Of a stretch of DNA of 34,679 nucleotides, positions 1 through 7,489 are shown in pieces; the first letter of the stretch is position 1, and the number at the start of each line of letters is the position of its first letter. The notes below the pieces were generated by a model. The model was not told where the DNA came from and did not search any database. It was given only the letters and a program-made list of their open reading frames with translations. Source of the DNA: a virus; IMG/VR virus record IMGVR_UViG_3300042905_005203, positions 1 to 34,679 of that record. One strand, written 5' to 3'. A program made the translations under genes and the position numbers.

Positions 1-2
1 TC

Positions 3-464
3 TTAAAGTACCCGATGATGCGGAAGATGTTTCATGCGCCGCCGGTTAAAGCTCCGATCACTATGTGGTTTGATCACGACTCGTATTTAGAGCCGACGTT
101 AGACGTCAATAATTGGTTTGACCGCATCGCTATGAATCTCAGCCATTGCGACATGAACGGCTCTGTTTATACGTCTGAGTTATCTGCCGCCCAGCGCGAC
201 TGGGTTACTGAGCAGTCGTGGTTTCATAAAGAACGCGACAAGCCGTACCTGCGGCACGCGCTTGGCGGCTGGTGGTCGATTCGCACTGAATTGCTCCAGC
301 AGTGGGATTGGCCGCCGCCGGATTTAAAGCAAAAGAACGGCGACGTGGTTTTGGGCGCTTTGTGTCAGCACCAAAATTTACGGCTGTGTCATTTTCGTGA
401 CGGCTTGTGTATAAACGCTAATGATGCGGGTGTAGAGGCTGCGCAGCCCCGGACGATGGTGTAG
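3..464 (+). CDS. Glycosyltransferase family 2-like protein, 3' part (cut by window edge)
   Basis: The reading frame is open to the left edge (L-K-Y-P before the first Met at 15), so the gene starts outside the window and only its C-terminal ~153 residues are seen. The motif WFDHDSYLEP looks like the acidic DxD-type nucleotide-sugar/metal site of GT-A enzymes. The later GGWWSIRTELL, WDWPPPDL and NGDVVLGALCQ segments fit the C-terminal half of phage GT2-like proteins, where a Trp-rich segment and a Gly-Asp acidic pair close the active site. It would transfer a sugar from a nucleotide sugar to an unknown acceptor. It runs directly into the next gene. The family call is by motif only, and the true N-terminus cannot be judged. 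Confidence 0.65.
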   Translation, partial: LKYPMMRKMFHAPPVKAPITMWFDHDSYLEPTLDVNNWFDRIAMNLSHCDMNGSVYTSELSAAQRDWVTEQSWFHKERDKPYLRHALGGWWSIRTELLQQWDWPPPDLKQKNGDVVLGALCQHQNLRLCHFRDGLCINANDAGVEAAQPRTMV

Positions 465-884
465 GTGTTTATGGAGCTAAAAGTTTCGCAATTAGACCTG
501 CAGAAAACGGCAGAAAATTGGCCGGCTAATTTGCCGTTTAAACCGGCGCTGATGCTTAAGCAGCCTGTTATGCAGCCGGATGACTGGTGGATCGCCGACG
601 CGCCCATAGTGCCCGGTACGCCGCCTACGTGGGCCTCAGCGGGCCACGACCAATACGTGCGAGTACCGCTGTTTTCGTACGATTTAAATCCAGCTGCAGA
701 TTTAGCGTTTGCCTACATGTTGCAGCTTGGGTTATCGTGTGCTGGTTATTTACCGGGTCGTGTTAAAAAGTTTCATGTTGTCACTGGAAGTCCTGTTGAC
801 CTAATTCGCGACGAAGGTATAAATACAGCGGTCGCATTGCGCTACTGGGTTGGCGTGGCAGTTGTTACAGACAAAGGAGCATAA
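465..884 (+). CDS. Unknown phage protein, 139 aa
   Basis: Not recognised. The frame begins with a GTG directly after the stop of the upstream glycosyltransferase; an ATG two codons later (471) is an equally good start, and neither has a strong SD. The product is soluble, with no signal peptide or membrane segment. It carries a Trp/Pro-rich N-terminal half (DDWWIADAPIVPGTPPTW) and a hydrophobic C-terminal third. Two bases separate it from the next gene, so it is probably co-transcribed and translated with its neighbours. A tail or baseplate role is possible from context but nothing in the protein shows it. Confidence 0.6.
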   Translation: MFMELKVSQLDLQKTAENWPANLPFKPALMLKQPVMQPDDWWIADAPIVPGTPPTWASAGHDQYVRVPLFSYDLNPAADLAFAYMLQLGLSCAGYLPGRVKKFHVVTGSPVDLIRDEGINTAVALRYWVGVAVVTDKGA

Positions 885-886
885 GA

Positions 887-1555
887 ATGGCAAGCGTGAC
901 AAAAGTGATTGATGTAGTTTCTGAGCCGGTTAATAGCTCTGGCAACACTGCAATGCAGAGCATTCCCGTAAAAATTGATGCATCCCAGATGCAGCAGGTT
1001 TTGCAGAACTTGGCTAGACAGCAGCCACAAATCGGCTCGTCTTCTGTTGGCCAGTCTGCCGGCGTGGCTGTAGAGCCGCAAACAGAGCGCATCAATCCTT
1101 CGGTGTATATGCGAAACATTTCTGAAGAGATGGAAAAGTTGTATGCGCGTTTTGACAAGCTGAAGAAATTGGCGGTAGAGTTGCACGGCCGTCAACTCGA
1201 CACGTCGATCCCCGAGCACGTGCGTATTAAAAACATTGTTATTGATTTCACTGTCACCAAGGACGGCAAAGAAGAAGCGCACACAGCCGAGATTCAGTCT
1301 GTGGCGTCGATTGGCGATATTACCGGACTGATGTCTACAGAGTTTGGCGTCATTATTCTTGCGCTTTCTGAGCAGGCCAAACAACTGGAAGATCTCGCTC
1401 AGAAAACCGGCGAGCGATGCTCTTCGGCGTTGGCGGAGTGGGAGACGAACAATAAAGACAAGAAAATTGTGAGAACCGGTGAAGCTGCGGCTGTATCTGT
1501 AGACGTGGCAGATACAAGCGCCGAGGACGGTCCAATTACATTAGAGGCGGTATGA
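887..1555 (+). CDS. Unknown phage protein, 222 aa, possibly structural
   Basis: Not recognised. The ATG at 887 is preceded by a GGAG SD about eight bases upstream. The N-terminal ~75 residues are Gln/Ser-rich and low in complexity. A helical, charged middle (SEEMEKLYARFDKLKKLAVE) is followed by a compact region containing IVIDFTVTKDGKEE, which reads like a beta hairpin, and a second helical stretch rich in Gln/Glu. The tail is acidic. There is no enzyme motif, signal peptide or membrane helix. The stop overlaps the next start in an ATGA arrangement, which indicates coupled translation. The helix and beta composition would suit a virion or assembly protein, but this is inference. Confidence 0.6.
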   Translation: MASVTKVIDVVSEPVNSSGNTAMQSIPVKIDASQMQQVLQNLARQQPQIGSSSVGQSAGVAVEPQTERINPSVYMRNISEEMEKLYARFDKLKKLAVELHGRQLDTSIPEHVRIKNIVIDFTVTKDGKEEAHTAEIQSVASIGDITGLMSTEFGVIILALSEQAKQLEDLAQKTGERCSSALAEWETNNKDKKIVRTGEAAAVSVDVADTSAEDGPITLEAV

Positions 1556-2397
1556 CGGCAAAAAAGTTTAGCCGACATCAGATTATTCGTCGCCGAGCAC
1601 AGTTGATGACTGTGCTCGACGCTTTTAGGGACCAGACGATCTCTGGCAATGTTATTTATGAGGTTGCAGATCGGTTGTTGGCTGCGCTGCCAAACACTGT
1701 GTCGCGCAACGCCGTTTTTGAGACGGTACGAGTCATGGCCGGTACGACCCTGAGTCAGAAGACGCTTGCCATGTTGGCGTGGCGGATGTCAGGCAACCTA
1801 GACCGACTCAATGACGGCGAAGCTATTCTGCCGTGGACGCGGCAGATGTACGACGAAATCGTTCCGGTATCAGTTGAACGCGTTATCCCGGCTAAGCGTC
1901 GCGATAAAACCGGATTTATCTTTTCTTGTCGGGCGCTAGCGGGCTCGCCGTGCGCTGAGTTATTTCCCCAGTTTTTCCCCACTAATAGCTGCCGCGCAAT
2001 TGCCCGTGTTGTGGGCTTCTCTAACAACTCGTGGGGTCCGTTGCAATATTCCGGCGTAGGCCTGCACTTTGTCAACTTGATGTTTTTTGCGCACGTTGAA
2101 GCCGAGCGGAGTCGGGACAAGCCGTACTTTAGGCAGGTTAGCGTTACGAGTAGCATGCTTAAGCACAATAAAGAATTGCTCTCTGTGCGCTGCCGAACCG
2201 AGCCTTGTCCAGAAGGGTATCAGCACGCTTGCACAAATTGTTTTATTGGGTACAACGAGTGTTCGTATGCGGTGCACGCAAAGACATACGTAGAAGCCCA
2301 TTGTCGAAACTGTAATTCTACGGCTTTCTTTGACCCCGAAAACATAGGGGTTATGTGCGTTAATTGTTGTCGTATAAACACGTATACGATTCACTAG
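1552..2397 (+). CDS. Unknown protein with Cys-rich, probably zinc-binding C-terminus, 281 aa
   Basis: Function unknown. The start overlaps the previous stop (ATGA) and has AGAGG just upstream. The first ~110 residues are mainly helical and basic. The C-terminal third carries clustered cysteines: Cys214, Cys219, CTNC at 227-230, Cys237, CRNC at 251-254 and CVNC at 269-272 followed by Cys273. The spacing CPEGYQHACTNCFIGYNEC, then two more CxxC pairs, suggests at least two zinc sites. A zinc-stabilised structural protein or a nucleic-acid binder are both possible; no catalytic motif is visible. It sits in a tight unknown-function cluster just upstream of a RuvC-like nuclease. Confidence 0.6.
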   Translation: MTAKKFSRHQIIRRRAQLMTVLDAFRDQTISGNVIYEVADRLLAALPNTVSRNAVFETVRVMAGTTLSQKTLAMLAWRMSGNLDRLNDGEAILPWTRQMYDEIVPVSVERVIPAKRRDKTGFIFSCRALAGSPCAELFPQFFPTNSCRAIARVVGFSNNSWGPLQYSGVGLHFVNLMFFAHVEAERSRDKPYFRQVSVTSSMLKHNKELLSVRCRTEPCPEGYQHACTNCFIGYNECSYAVHAKTYVEAHCRNCNSTAFFDPENIGVMCVNCCRINTYTIH

Positions 2398-2412
2398 TTC
2401 AAGGAGAAGAAC

Positions 2413-3072
2413 ATGGCCGATATCGGCTACCGGCGGAAGGGAGATTCTGGTCCGCTTTACAATCCCGAGCGAGACTACGCGTACATTACGCCAACTCTTA
2501 TGCGGCAAGCAATTGAGCGGTTGGACGCCAACGACGATGCGGATCGGTCTCGTTGGCGCGCCGAGCACAATATCACTGACGAGGAAATCGTCATCGCCGC
2601 CACCGTGCTCGCTGAAGCGCAGCGCGATTTTGTTAACGCTGCTGATCCGGTAACAAGCTTTGCCGCAGCTTTAAATCGGCATAATTTTTTTAGCTTGCGT
2701 TATGTCGTTCGGCAGTATCTTTGGGCTGCTATTGGCGAAGTATTTTGCGCCGCTTGGTTCGCCGCTGTGCGAGAAGTGTCTGTTGTCGGACAGGAATCTC
2801 CCGCGCAGACAGACATGGCGCGATTTACAGCTGCGGTTAGAGAGTTTGCTAATCTGCGCAAATCTTCAACATACGACGCGGTGTTTATGGCTGAGCATTT
2901 GCGTATGACAAACGATGTATTGCTGGGGCGAGAAAAAGAATTGTTGACAGCGTATAAACAGCGCGGCTTGGAATTAGCTAAACTGCATGAAGAGCACAAA
3001 ATATTGCAGGCTAAAATTCAGCAGCCTTGGTTCGCCCGGCTTTCGGCCTTGTTTTTTAGAAAGGCAAAGTAA
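2413..3072 (+). CDS. Unknown phage protein with C-terminal coiled coil, 219 aa
   Basis: Not recognised. The ATG at 2413 has a clear AAGGAG SD. The N-terminal ~65 residues are charged and probably helical. The middle (~70-120) is aromatic- and Ala-rich (FFSLRYVVRQYLWAAIG) but not convincing as a membrane span. Residues ~165-205 form a heptad-like coiled coil (KQRGLELAKLHEEHKILQAK), followed by a short basic, aromatic tail. The stop codon shares one base with the start of the RuvC-like gene, so the two are translationally coupled. A role linked to DNA handling is possible from that coupling only. Confidence 0.6.
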   Translation: MADIGYRRKGDSGPLYNPERDYAYITPTLMRQAIERLDANDDADRSRWRAEHNITDEEIVIAATVLAEAQRDFVNAADPVTSFAAALNRHNFFSLRYVVRQYLWAAIGEVFCAAWFAAVREVSVVGQESPAQTDMARFTAAVREFANLRKSSTYDAVFMAEHLRMTNDVLLGREKELLTAYKQRGLELAKLHEEHKILQAKIQQPWFARLSALFFRKAK

Positions 3073-3710
3073 TGCCAAAGTATAGGATGTACAAAGACCC
3101 GGACTCGTTTGCGTCTAAGGTCGGTCCGTGTCCTAAAGAGGCTACGCGTTTTTTAGGTTTAGACTTGGGCAGCAATTGTGGCGTAGCGGTGTATGATCAC
3201 GTTCCTGGCAAGCGTTTGTTGCAGGATAAGTTGCAACTGTTTCAGTGGGACTTATCGACACAAGGACTGGAATCTGGCGCAGCCCGATTTGTGCGTTTAC
3301 GTGCTTTTTTAAATGTTGCGGCGCCGCACGTGTTAGGCTATGAAGACGTGAAGTACTCTCCGCCTAAAGAGTTTTTTATGAACAAAAAATTCGGTATTCC
3401 AGCTGTACTCTCTAGGGTAGCCACGGCGTCTGAGGTTTTGGGCGGCATGAAAGTTACTGCCGCTACGTGGGCTGAAGAAAACAACATTATCTCCAATGGC
3501 TACGCTATCGCTACAATTAAGAAGTTCGCTACTGGCAACGGTAAGGCCAGCAAAGAAGACATGATCGTGGCGGCTAACAAGTCTTTGGGTGCCGCATTTG
3601 ACTCCACGAAGTACAAATCCACAGGTATCGATAACGTAGTGGACGCCGCGTTTGTGCTGCTCATGTTAATTCAACGTGTAAATGCGGGTATGCCGGCGCC
3701 CAAGAAATAG
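3072..3710 (+). CDS. RuvC-like Holliday junction resolvase / RNase H-fold nuclease
   Basis: A phage RuvC-type enzyme would cut branched DNA, clearing replication and recombination intermediates before packaging. The RNase H-fold acidic residues are in the expected order: FLGLDLGSNCGVAVYD gives Asp31 on strand 1, VLGYEDVKYSPP gives Glu91 on strand 4, and TGIDNVVDAAFVLL gives Asp187 and Asp191 in the C-terminal helix. The basic stretch NGKASKEDMI just before the last motif matches the position of the conserved Lys of RuvC-like phage enzymes. Length (212 aa) is slightly above bacterial RuvC (~170), with an N-terminal extension of ~25 residues. The start overlaps the previous stop (TAATG). Confident as a RuvC-fold nuclease; exact substrate is inferred. 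Confidence 0.8.
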   Translation: MPKYRMYKDPDSFASKVGPCPKEATRFLGLDLGSNCGVAVYDHVPGKRLLQDKLQLFQWDLSTQGLESGAARFVRLRAFLNVAAPHVLGYEDVKYSPPKEFFMNKKFGIPAVLSRVATASEVLGGMKVTAATWAEENNIISNGYAIATIKKFATGNGKASKEDMIVAANKSLGAAFDSTKYKSTGIDNVVDAAFVLLMLIQRVNAGMPAPKK

Positions 3711-3715
3711 CGCAT

Positions 3716-4360
3716 ATGTCTACGCACGGCCCGATATACGAGTTAGACGCGATCACAAACGCGGATCGTATTGTTACACGATCCTGCGCCGATGTTTTGC
3801 GCGGATTTAGCAAGAAAGTTGCGTTGTTTACGCCGGCACTGCTTTTAACGCACGGCGGCTTCGACCGTGATCCGGTAACCGAGTTCGACGCGAGATTTCC
3901 AGTTGAAGACGCAGATAGTCGTCCATTCTGCATCGATTTAAAACCAGACACCAATGAGTTTTTCTTTTCCGGCCTGGGCGTGCGCCGACTGCCCGGTTAC
4001 CCGCTACCAGTTAATTGGGATAAACGTGTTTATGGCGTAGACAAAGAGCGCGAAGAAGAGTGTTTTGCGTTTTTGTCTGGTATTGCTTTTTCTGACCCTA
4101 AGACAGGCTTTTTTGCTAGCGTCTTCGCTTACGACATTACCATCCCCGACCCGACTTCGTGGTTCAACGAGACATTAGTTGTAAAAGTTCTTGGTGTGAT
4201 TTCAAACAAGTTTATTACGATGTTAGAAAAGCGGTTAACCGGACCGGCGGGTGTCAGGCAGATACCCGTGCCGTCAGCAACCGCCGCGCTCGGGTTTCTA
4301 CAGCAGAACGGAATCCTTAGTCCGTTTACAGAAAACGATCCTCTGGATATTCGAGAGTAA
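3716..4360 (+). CDS. Unknown phage protein, 214 aa
   Basis: Not recognised. ATG at 3716 lies five bases after the RuvC-like gene, with no clear SD. The protein is mixed alpha/beta by appearance, with hydrophobic patches such as KVALFTPALLLTHGG and an aromatic stretch TNEFFFSGLGVRR. No signal peptide, membrane span or cysteine cluster is present. Position between the nuclease and other unknowns suggests the same transcription unit. Nothing in the sequence assigns a role. Confidence 0.55.
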   Translation: MSTHGPIYELDAITNADRIVTRSCADVLRGFSKKVALFTPALLLTHGGFDRDPVTEFDARFPVEDADSRPFCIDLKPDTNEFFFSGLGVRRLPGYPLPVNWDKRVYGVDKEREEECFAFLSGIAFSDPKTGFFASVFAYDITIPDPTSWFNETLVVKVLGVISNKFITMLEKRLTGPAGVRQIPVPSATAALGFLQQNGILSPFTENDPLDIRE

Positions 4361-4361
4361 C

Positions 4362-4778
4362 ATGCACGAAGAAGCTAGGCCGGCTGATTTGTTTTACGCC
4401 GTCGTGCTGCATGCGGACGGCACATTTGCTACAGAGCAGTTCGACGATGTAGAACAACTCGCTGCGCGCTTGAAAGCGCTTATTGATCGTGACGTGTCGG
4501 TGTCTTGCTTCACAGGCGCGCGGCTGCATGTCTCAAAGCCTCCGATGCGATATCTCATAACGCCGTCGGGCAACGTGCCGTTATTCGACACCAACCCGCC
4601 CATCGAGCCAGATGACACGGGTTATCTGGGGTTTGATCCTGCGCATCTTGAAGAGCCGCCGCAGCTAGCCGTGCCGCCCGTCGGCCGACCGACACCGGCG
4701 ACAGATGAGTTTTTCTCAGACGATGACGGTGACGCCATCAATCTTTTTGACAACGCGCTACCCGATCCTGACAGCTAA
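4362..4778 (+). CDS. Unknown acidic phage protein, 138 aa
   Basis: Not recognised. The frame stays open upstream to 4251, but the ATG at 4362 falls one base after the previous stop and is the natural start; a longer form would overlap the preceding gene by 110 bases. The N-terminal ~70 residues look folded (LFYAVVLHADGTFATEQFDD). The C-terminal ~60 are Pro- and Asp/Glu-rich and probably disordered (FFSDDDGDAINLFDNALPD). This is the last gene before an intergenic region with a promoter/hairpin-like element, so it may end a transcription unit. Confidence 0.5.
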   Translation: MHEEARPADLFYAVVLHADGTFATEQFDDVEQLAARLKALIDRDVSVSCFTGARLHVSKPPMRYLITPSGNVPLFDTNPPIEPDDTGYLGFDPAHLEEPPQLAVPPVGRPTPATDEFFSDDDGDAINLFDNALPDPDS

Positions 4779-4784
4779 ACTATA

Positions 4785-4831
4785 GGCAATAACGCGGCAT
4801 ATTTAATACCCCGCTGTTTTCTTTTCGCGGG
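4785..4831 (+). promoter_or_regulatory. Intergenic promoter/hairpin element, copy A
   Basis: This AT-rich gap has GGCAATA at 4785-4791 and GGCATATTT at 4796-4804, 11 bases apart start to start, then CCCCGC at 4809-4814. CCCGC (4810-4814) can pair with GCGGG (4827-4831) across a pyrimidine-rich loop. The same blocks in the same order recur at 31650-31696, with identical spacing of the first two. Both copies lie directly upstream of a gene with a good SD, so I read them as promoters with a 5' leader hairpin. A terminator for the upstream unit is an alternative for the hairpin part. Confidence 0.5.
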
Positions 4832-4847
4832 TAGAGAAAGGGAACGT

Positions 4848-5033
4848 ATGCGTGTTGTTACATTTCGTGGGTCCGCGGTCAAGCGGCAGCGAAAGATCGC
4901 CGATGACAAAATTCTCCTAGTGTTTTATTCGAGGCCGCCTGTAGTAGTCACCGCGGCCGAGTGGGAAGCTGGTAAAGAAAATCTCTATTACGACGCTAAC
5001 GTAAAGCGTCGCGATGTCGTACGCAGTTTCTAA
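4848..5033 (+). CDS. Small unknown basic protein, 61 aa
   Basis: Not recognised. ATG at 4848 is preceded by AAAGGGA at a suitable distance, and it is the first gene after the intergenic element at ~4.8 kb. The product is a basic, soluble small protein with a beta-rich look (KILLVFYSRPPVVVTAAEWE) and a charged tail (NVKRRDVVRS). Its stop is inside the leader of the next gene, which suggests translational coupling. The good SD and the in-frame length support its being real. Confidence 0.55.
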   Translation: MRVVTFRGSAVKRQRKIADDKILLVFYSRPPVVVTAAEWEAGKENLYYDANVKRRDVVRSF

Positions 5034-5043
5034 GGACATGCCC

Positions 5044-6072
5044 ATGTCGACAGCAGCAGAACAACTTAATACGCAAGTGGGCGACAAGGTCGCCGCAATC
5101 ATCGCTCAGCAGCAGCGTCTGCTAAAGCGGTTCTACGACGTCTCTCATTACTTGAGCGGCGTTTGTGCTGGGCTGTACATGCCCGGCGTAGACCAAACTT
5201 TCGACAACCCGATTCGGAGTCTTAGCGGTTATCGTCGTCCGCCGCTACTGACGCTTGAGGTCCGAGACGAAAGCCTGACTTTTTCTGGCGCCATCAGCCG
5301 TCGACGTAAAAACAAGATGGTCTACTCGATCATCTTCAGTTACGACGTTTCGATGGTGTACACGCCCCGCGGCGGCGGTAAAACGCTGGCCGCAAACAAC
5401 ATCGTGCTCGCCCGCCGCGCAAACGAGATGTTGGCCGCTATCGTGGCCTACGGTCGTCGTGCGTCTTTTGGTCTGCATGAGGATTTGCAGCCGCTCCGGT
5501 TTCCAACTGTAGTGCGCAATAACGGCCGCATTGTCGCCGAGGATTATTCGCCTGTGCTTGGCCTTGAGGTTGAGAACCCGGCGAAGGACTTGGACGTTGT
5601 CGACGTCAGTTTGCCTAACCCGGCAGAAAAGATTTTGGCTCGCCGCGGAATTGATTATCCGCTCGGCGTCGGCCAGCCCGAACTTGAAGACATGGTCTTC
5701 GAGTTCAAGGCTGCCGTGCCAGACTTTGATGTCGATTGGTCGACAGCTGTAGACGCGCTGCTGTTTCGCAAACCACGGTTTTCTGTTAAGCTCCCGCTCG
5801 CCGAGGCAGCGCTTTACGCGCCCGAAGCTGCGGTACACGCTATGCGAGAAAACTTGTACAAGCGGTATCGTTGGGAGGCGTCTTTTAACGACCTGCTTGT
5901 GGCCGCGAAAAATTCTCAAAACCCGCTGCGCATTAGCCGACTGTCCGCGATGCAGTTATTCCCTGTGGAGACTGCGCAGGACCTGTCGGAGGATTATGGC
6001 GGTACGGTGTTAACACCGAACAACTGGGCCCCGGCAAGTACCCGCCCGGCCGTGGTGCAAGAACCCGCATAA
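5044..6072 (+). CDS. Unknown phage protein, 342 aa, possibly structural
   Basis: Not recognised. Candidate starts are 5014, 5038 and 5044; ATG 5044 sits seven bases after AAGGA and avoids overlapping the previous gene, so I prefer it. The protein is soluble, mixed alpha/beta and without signal peptide, membrane span or cysteine clusters. The segment TPRGGGKTLAANN resembles a P-loop but lacks the first Gly of GxxxxGK[ST], so I do not call an ATPase. Size and position upstream of the portal gene would suit a virion protein, but no capsid or tail family is recognisable. The C-terminal ~20 residues are Pro/Ala-rich. Confidence 0.6.
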   Translation: MSTAAEQLNTQVGDKVAAIIAQQQRLLKRFYDVSHYLSGVCAGLYMPGVDQTFDNPIRSLSGYRRPPLLTLEVRDESLTFSGAISRRRKNKMVYSIIFSYDVSMVYTPRGGGKTLAANNIVLARRANEMLAAIVAYGRRASFGLHEDLQPLRFPTVVRNNGRIVAEDYSPVLGLEVENPAKDLDVVDVSLPNPAEKILARRGIDYPLGVGQPELEDMVFEFKAAVPDFDVDWSTAVDALLFRKPRFSVKLPLAEAALYAPEAAVHAMRENLYKRYRWEASFNDLLVAAKNSQNPLRISRLSAMQLFPVETAQDLSEDYGGTVLTPNNWAPASTRPAVVQEPA

Positions 6073-6076
6073 CACG

Positions 6077-6370
6077 ATGCGATTCTTCCTCAAACCTGAC
6101 AAACCAGTGTTGAACTGGCTGCTCGACCAAGACGTCGAGCCGCACGTTATACCCGTCTTTCCTAAAGACGAAAAATCAGGTTTGGTGGTGGCCCATCTTC
6201 TTTCTGGCGGGGTTGTCGCCGAAGTGATACCGACCGTAGAGCACGTTGAGACGGCTTGCGGCAGCGGCATCCCACTTGGCAGGTTGTATTTTCAGATTCC
6301 TCGAAATCTGTTATACAGCGTGTGCGACACCCTCGGCCCGAAGGATTTTCTGGGGGGAAGCGCTACGTAG
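6077..6370 (+). CDS. Small unknown protein ending inside a terminator, 97 aa
   Basis: Not recognised. ATG at 6077 is four bases after the preceding stop, with no clear SD, so translation may depend on coupling. The product is soluble and beta-rich (HVIPVFPKDE, GLVVAHLLSGGVVAEVIP). Its last five codons and stop (6368-6370) lie within the stem of a strong rho-independent terminator, so a ribosome reaching the stop would sit on the hairpin. Confidence 0.55.
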   Translation: MRFFLKPDKPVLNWLLDQDVEPHVIPVFPKDEKSGLVVAHLLSGGVVAEVIPTVEHVETACGSGIPLGRLYFQIPRNLLYSVCDTLGPKDFLGGSAT

Positions 6371-6387
6371 CGCTCCCCCCTTTTTTT
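6352..6387 (+). terminator. Strong rho-independent terminator
   Basis: Six G (6352-6357), one A, the perfect palindrome AGCGCTACGTAGCGCT (6359-6374) and six C (6375-6380) form a stem of up to 14 pairs with a single bulged A. It is followed by seven T (6381-6387). This is a canonical intrinsic terminator. The stop codon of the upstream gene (TAG, 6368-6370) is inside the palindrome. It should end the unit begun near 4.8 kb, with the 304-aa gene starting 18 bases downstream. Confidence 0.9.
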
Positions 6388-6404
6388 AGCTATCAGAGGT
6401 TTTT

Positions 6405-7319
6405 ATGCCTACGTATCAGGACCCCGCAAGTGTGCAGTTAGAAAGCGGGCGCACCATGGCTGACGCTATCCGCCGCGGCCCATACGGTCTGCGCGGCGTG
6501 GTGGTCGGCAAGGCTACTGCCGGCGGGACGCCTGTAAACTACGATCCACACGACATGTCTAAAGTGCGTATTAACATTATTGACCCTGACGGTAAAAATG
6601 TTAATGCGCTTGGTTTCGATCAGATGCCGCAGGATAAAGTAAACGCTGCGATCGCCGCCGCCGAGCAACAATTACCCGGAGACGATATTGATACTATAAG
6701 GGAGCGCGCCGCTATGGTGTTTGAGGAGTTGGCAAAGCTGAATAAATCTGTCGTGCAAAAGCCGGCTGCCGCGCGCAACGCCCCGCCGGTCATCGAAGAA
6801 GACTACGACGAGATAGAAATTGTCGACGAATTGCGCGAAGAGATTTCCCGGCCTATTCCGCCCCCCGTACCGCCGATTGAAAAGATAGATCGCGGCTACA
6901 GTCCTATGGCCGCTTTTGGCCTCAAGAAGAAAACGGCGGCGGCCCAGCAGAGTTCAAACGGCCATACGACTAACGGCGCCCGTGTTGGTCCGCCGCAAAA
7001 GCTTGTCTATTTTGAAAAAGAAGGCATTGGCACGGTTCCGGCGTTTTTTCACGACATTATCATTTCTACCGCTCCCGCTGACGACGAGGCTATCGAAGAA
7101 AACGGGTTTATGGTGTTAATATACGATCTGCGTTTTGAACAGAACGCGGCCCGCTGGTTTCCGCCGTCAAACGATCCATATCAACGGCCGTGGGCTGTGC
7201 AAATTAGCGAAGATTCTAAGCTGTACCTTGTGCATACCACAGGTTTTCAGTATGTTTATGATAACCGCGAATACTGCGTACTGCTGGTAGAGCGCGCCGT
7301 GATGTCTACCGGAATGTAA
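6405..7319 (+). CDS. Unknown phage protein, 304 aa, two-part with linker
   Basis: Not recognised. ATG at 6405 has AGAGG upstream and begins shortly after the terminator. The N-terminal ~120 residues are folded and partly helical. Residues ~125-190 are an acidic then Pro-rich linker (EEDYDEIEIVDELREEI, RPIPPPVPPIEK) with a Lys/Ala/Gln-rich stretch. The C-terminal ~110 residues are beta-rich and aromatic (GFMVLIYDLRFEQNAARWFP). No enzyme motif is present. Its place directly before the portal gene suggests a virion or assembly function, which is inference only. Confidence 0.6.
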   Translation: MPTYQDPASVQLESGRTMADAIRRGPYGLRGVVVGKATAGGTPVNYDPHDMSKVRINIIDPDGKNVNALGFDQMPQDKVNAAIAAAEQQLPGDDIDTIRERAAMVFEELAKLNKSVVQKPAAARNAPPVIEEDYDEIEIVDELREEISRPIPPPVPPIEKIDRGYSPMAAFGLKKKTAAAQQSSNGHTTNGARVGPPQKLVYFEKEGIGTVPAFFHDIIISTAPADDEAIEENGFMVLIYDLRFEQNAARWFPPSNDPYQRPWAVQISEDSKLYLVHTTGFQYVYDNREYCVLLVERAVMSTGM

Positions 7320-7322
7320 AAA

Positions 7323-7481
7323 ATGGAAAAGCGTGGCGAAATTCGTGCTGGGTTAACAAATCCGGAACACGAGCCTGAAAAAAAAGCAGCCGACAACAAG
7401 CTTAAAAAACCTACTGTCGCGGAGTTAGATAACGACTTCCGCAAATTAGCTGCTGAATCCGCCCATAACGCCGCTAAATAA
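7323..7481 (+). CDS. Small charged protein upstream of portal, 52 aa
   Basis: A short frame fills the gap between the 304-aa protein and the portal gene. It starts with ATG three bases after the previous stop and ends nine bases before the portal start. The translation is strongly charged and helical, with Lys/Glu-rich segments such as NPEHEPEKKAADNKLKKP and VAELDNDFRKLAAESA. There is no strong SD, so coupling to the upstream gene is likely. A clean fit between two genes and protein-like composition support it. Function is unknown; small charged helical proteins beside portal genes can be assembly factors, but nothing here proves that. Confidence 0.5.
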   Translation: MEKRGEIRAGLTNPEHEPEKKAADNKLKKPTVAELDNDFRKLAAESAHNAAK

Positions 7482-7489
7482 CGAGGTGC

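Noticed and set aside
5380-5420. P-loop-like TPRGGGKT in the 342-aa protein
   Set aside because: The first Gly of GxxxxGK[ST] is missing, and no Walker B or other ATPase motif follows.
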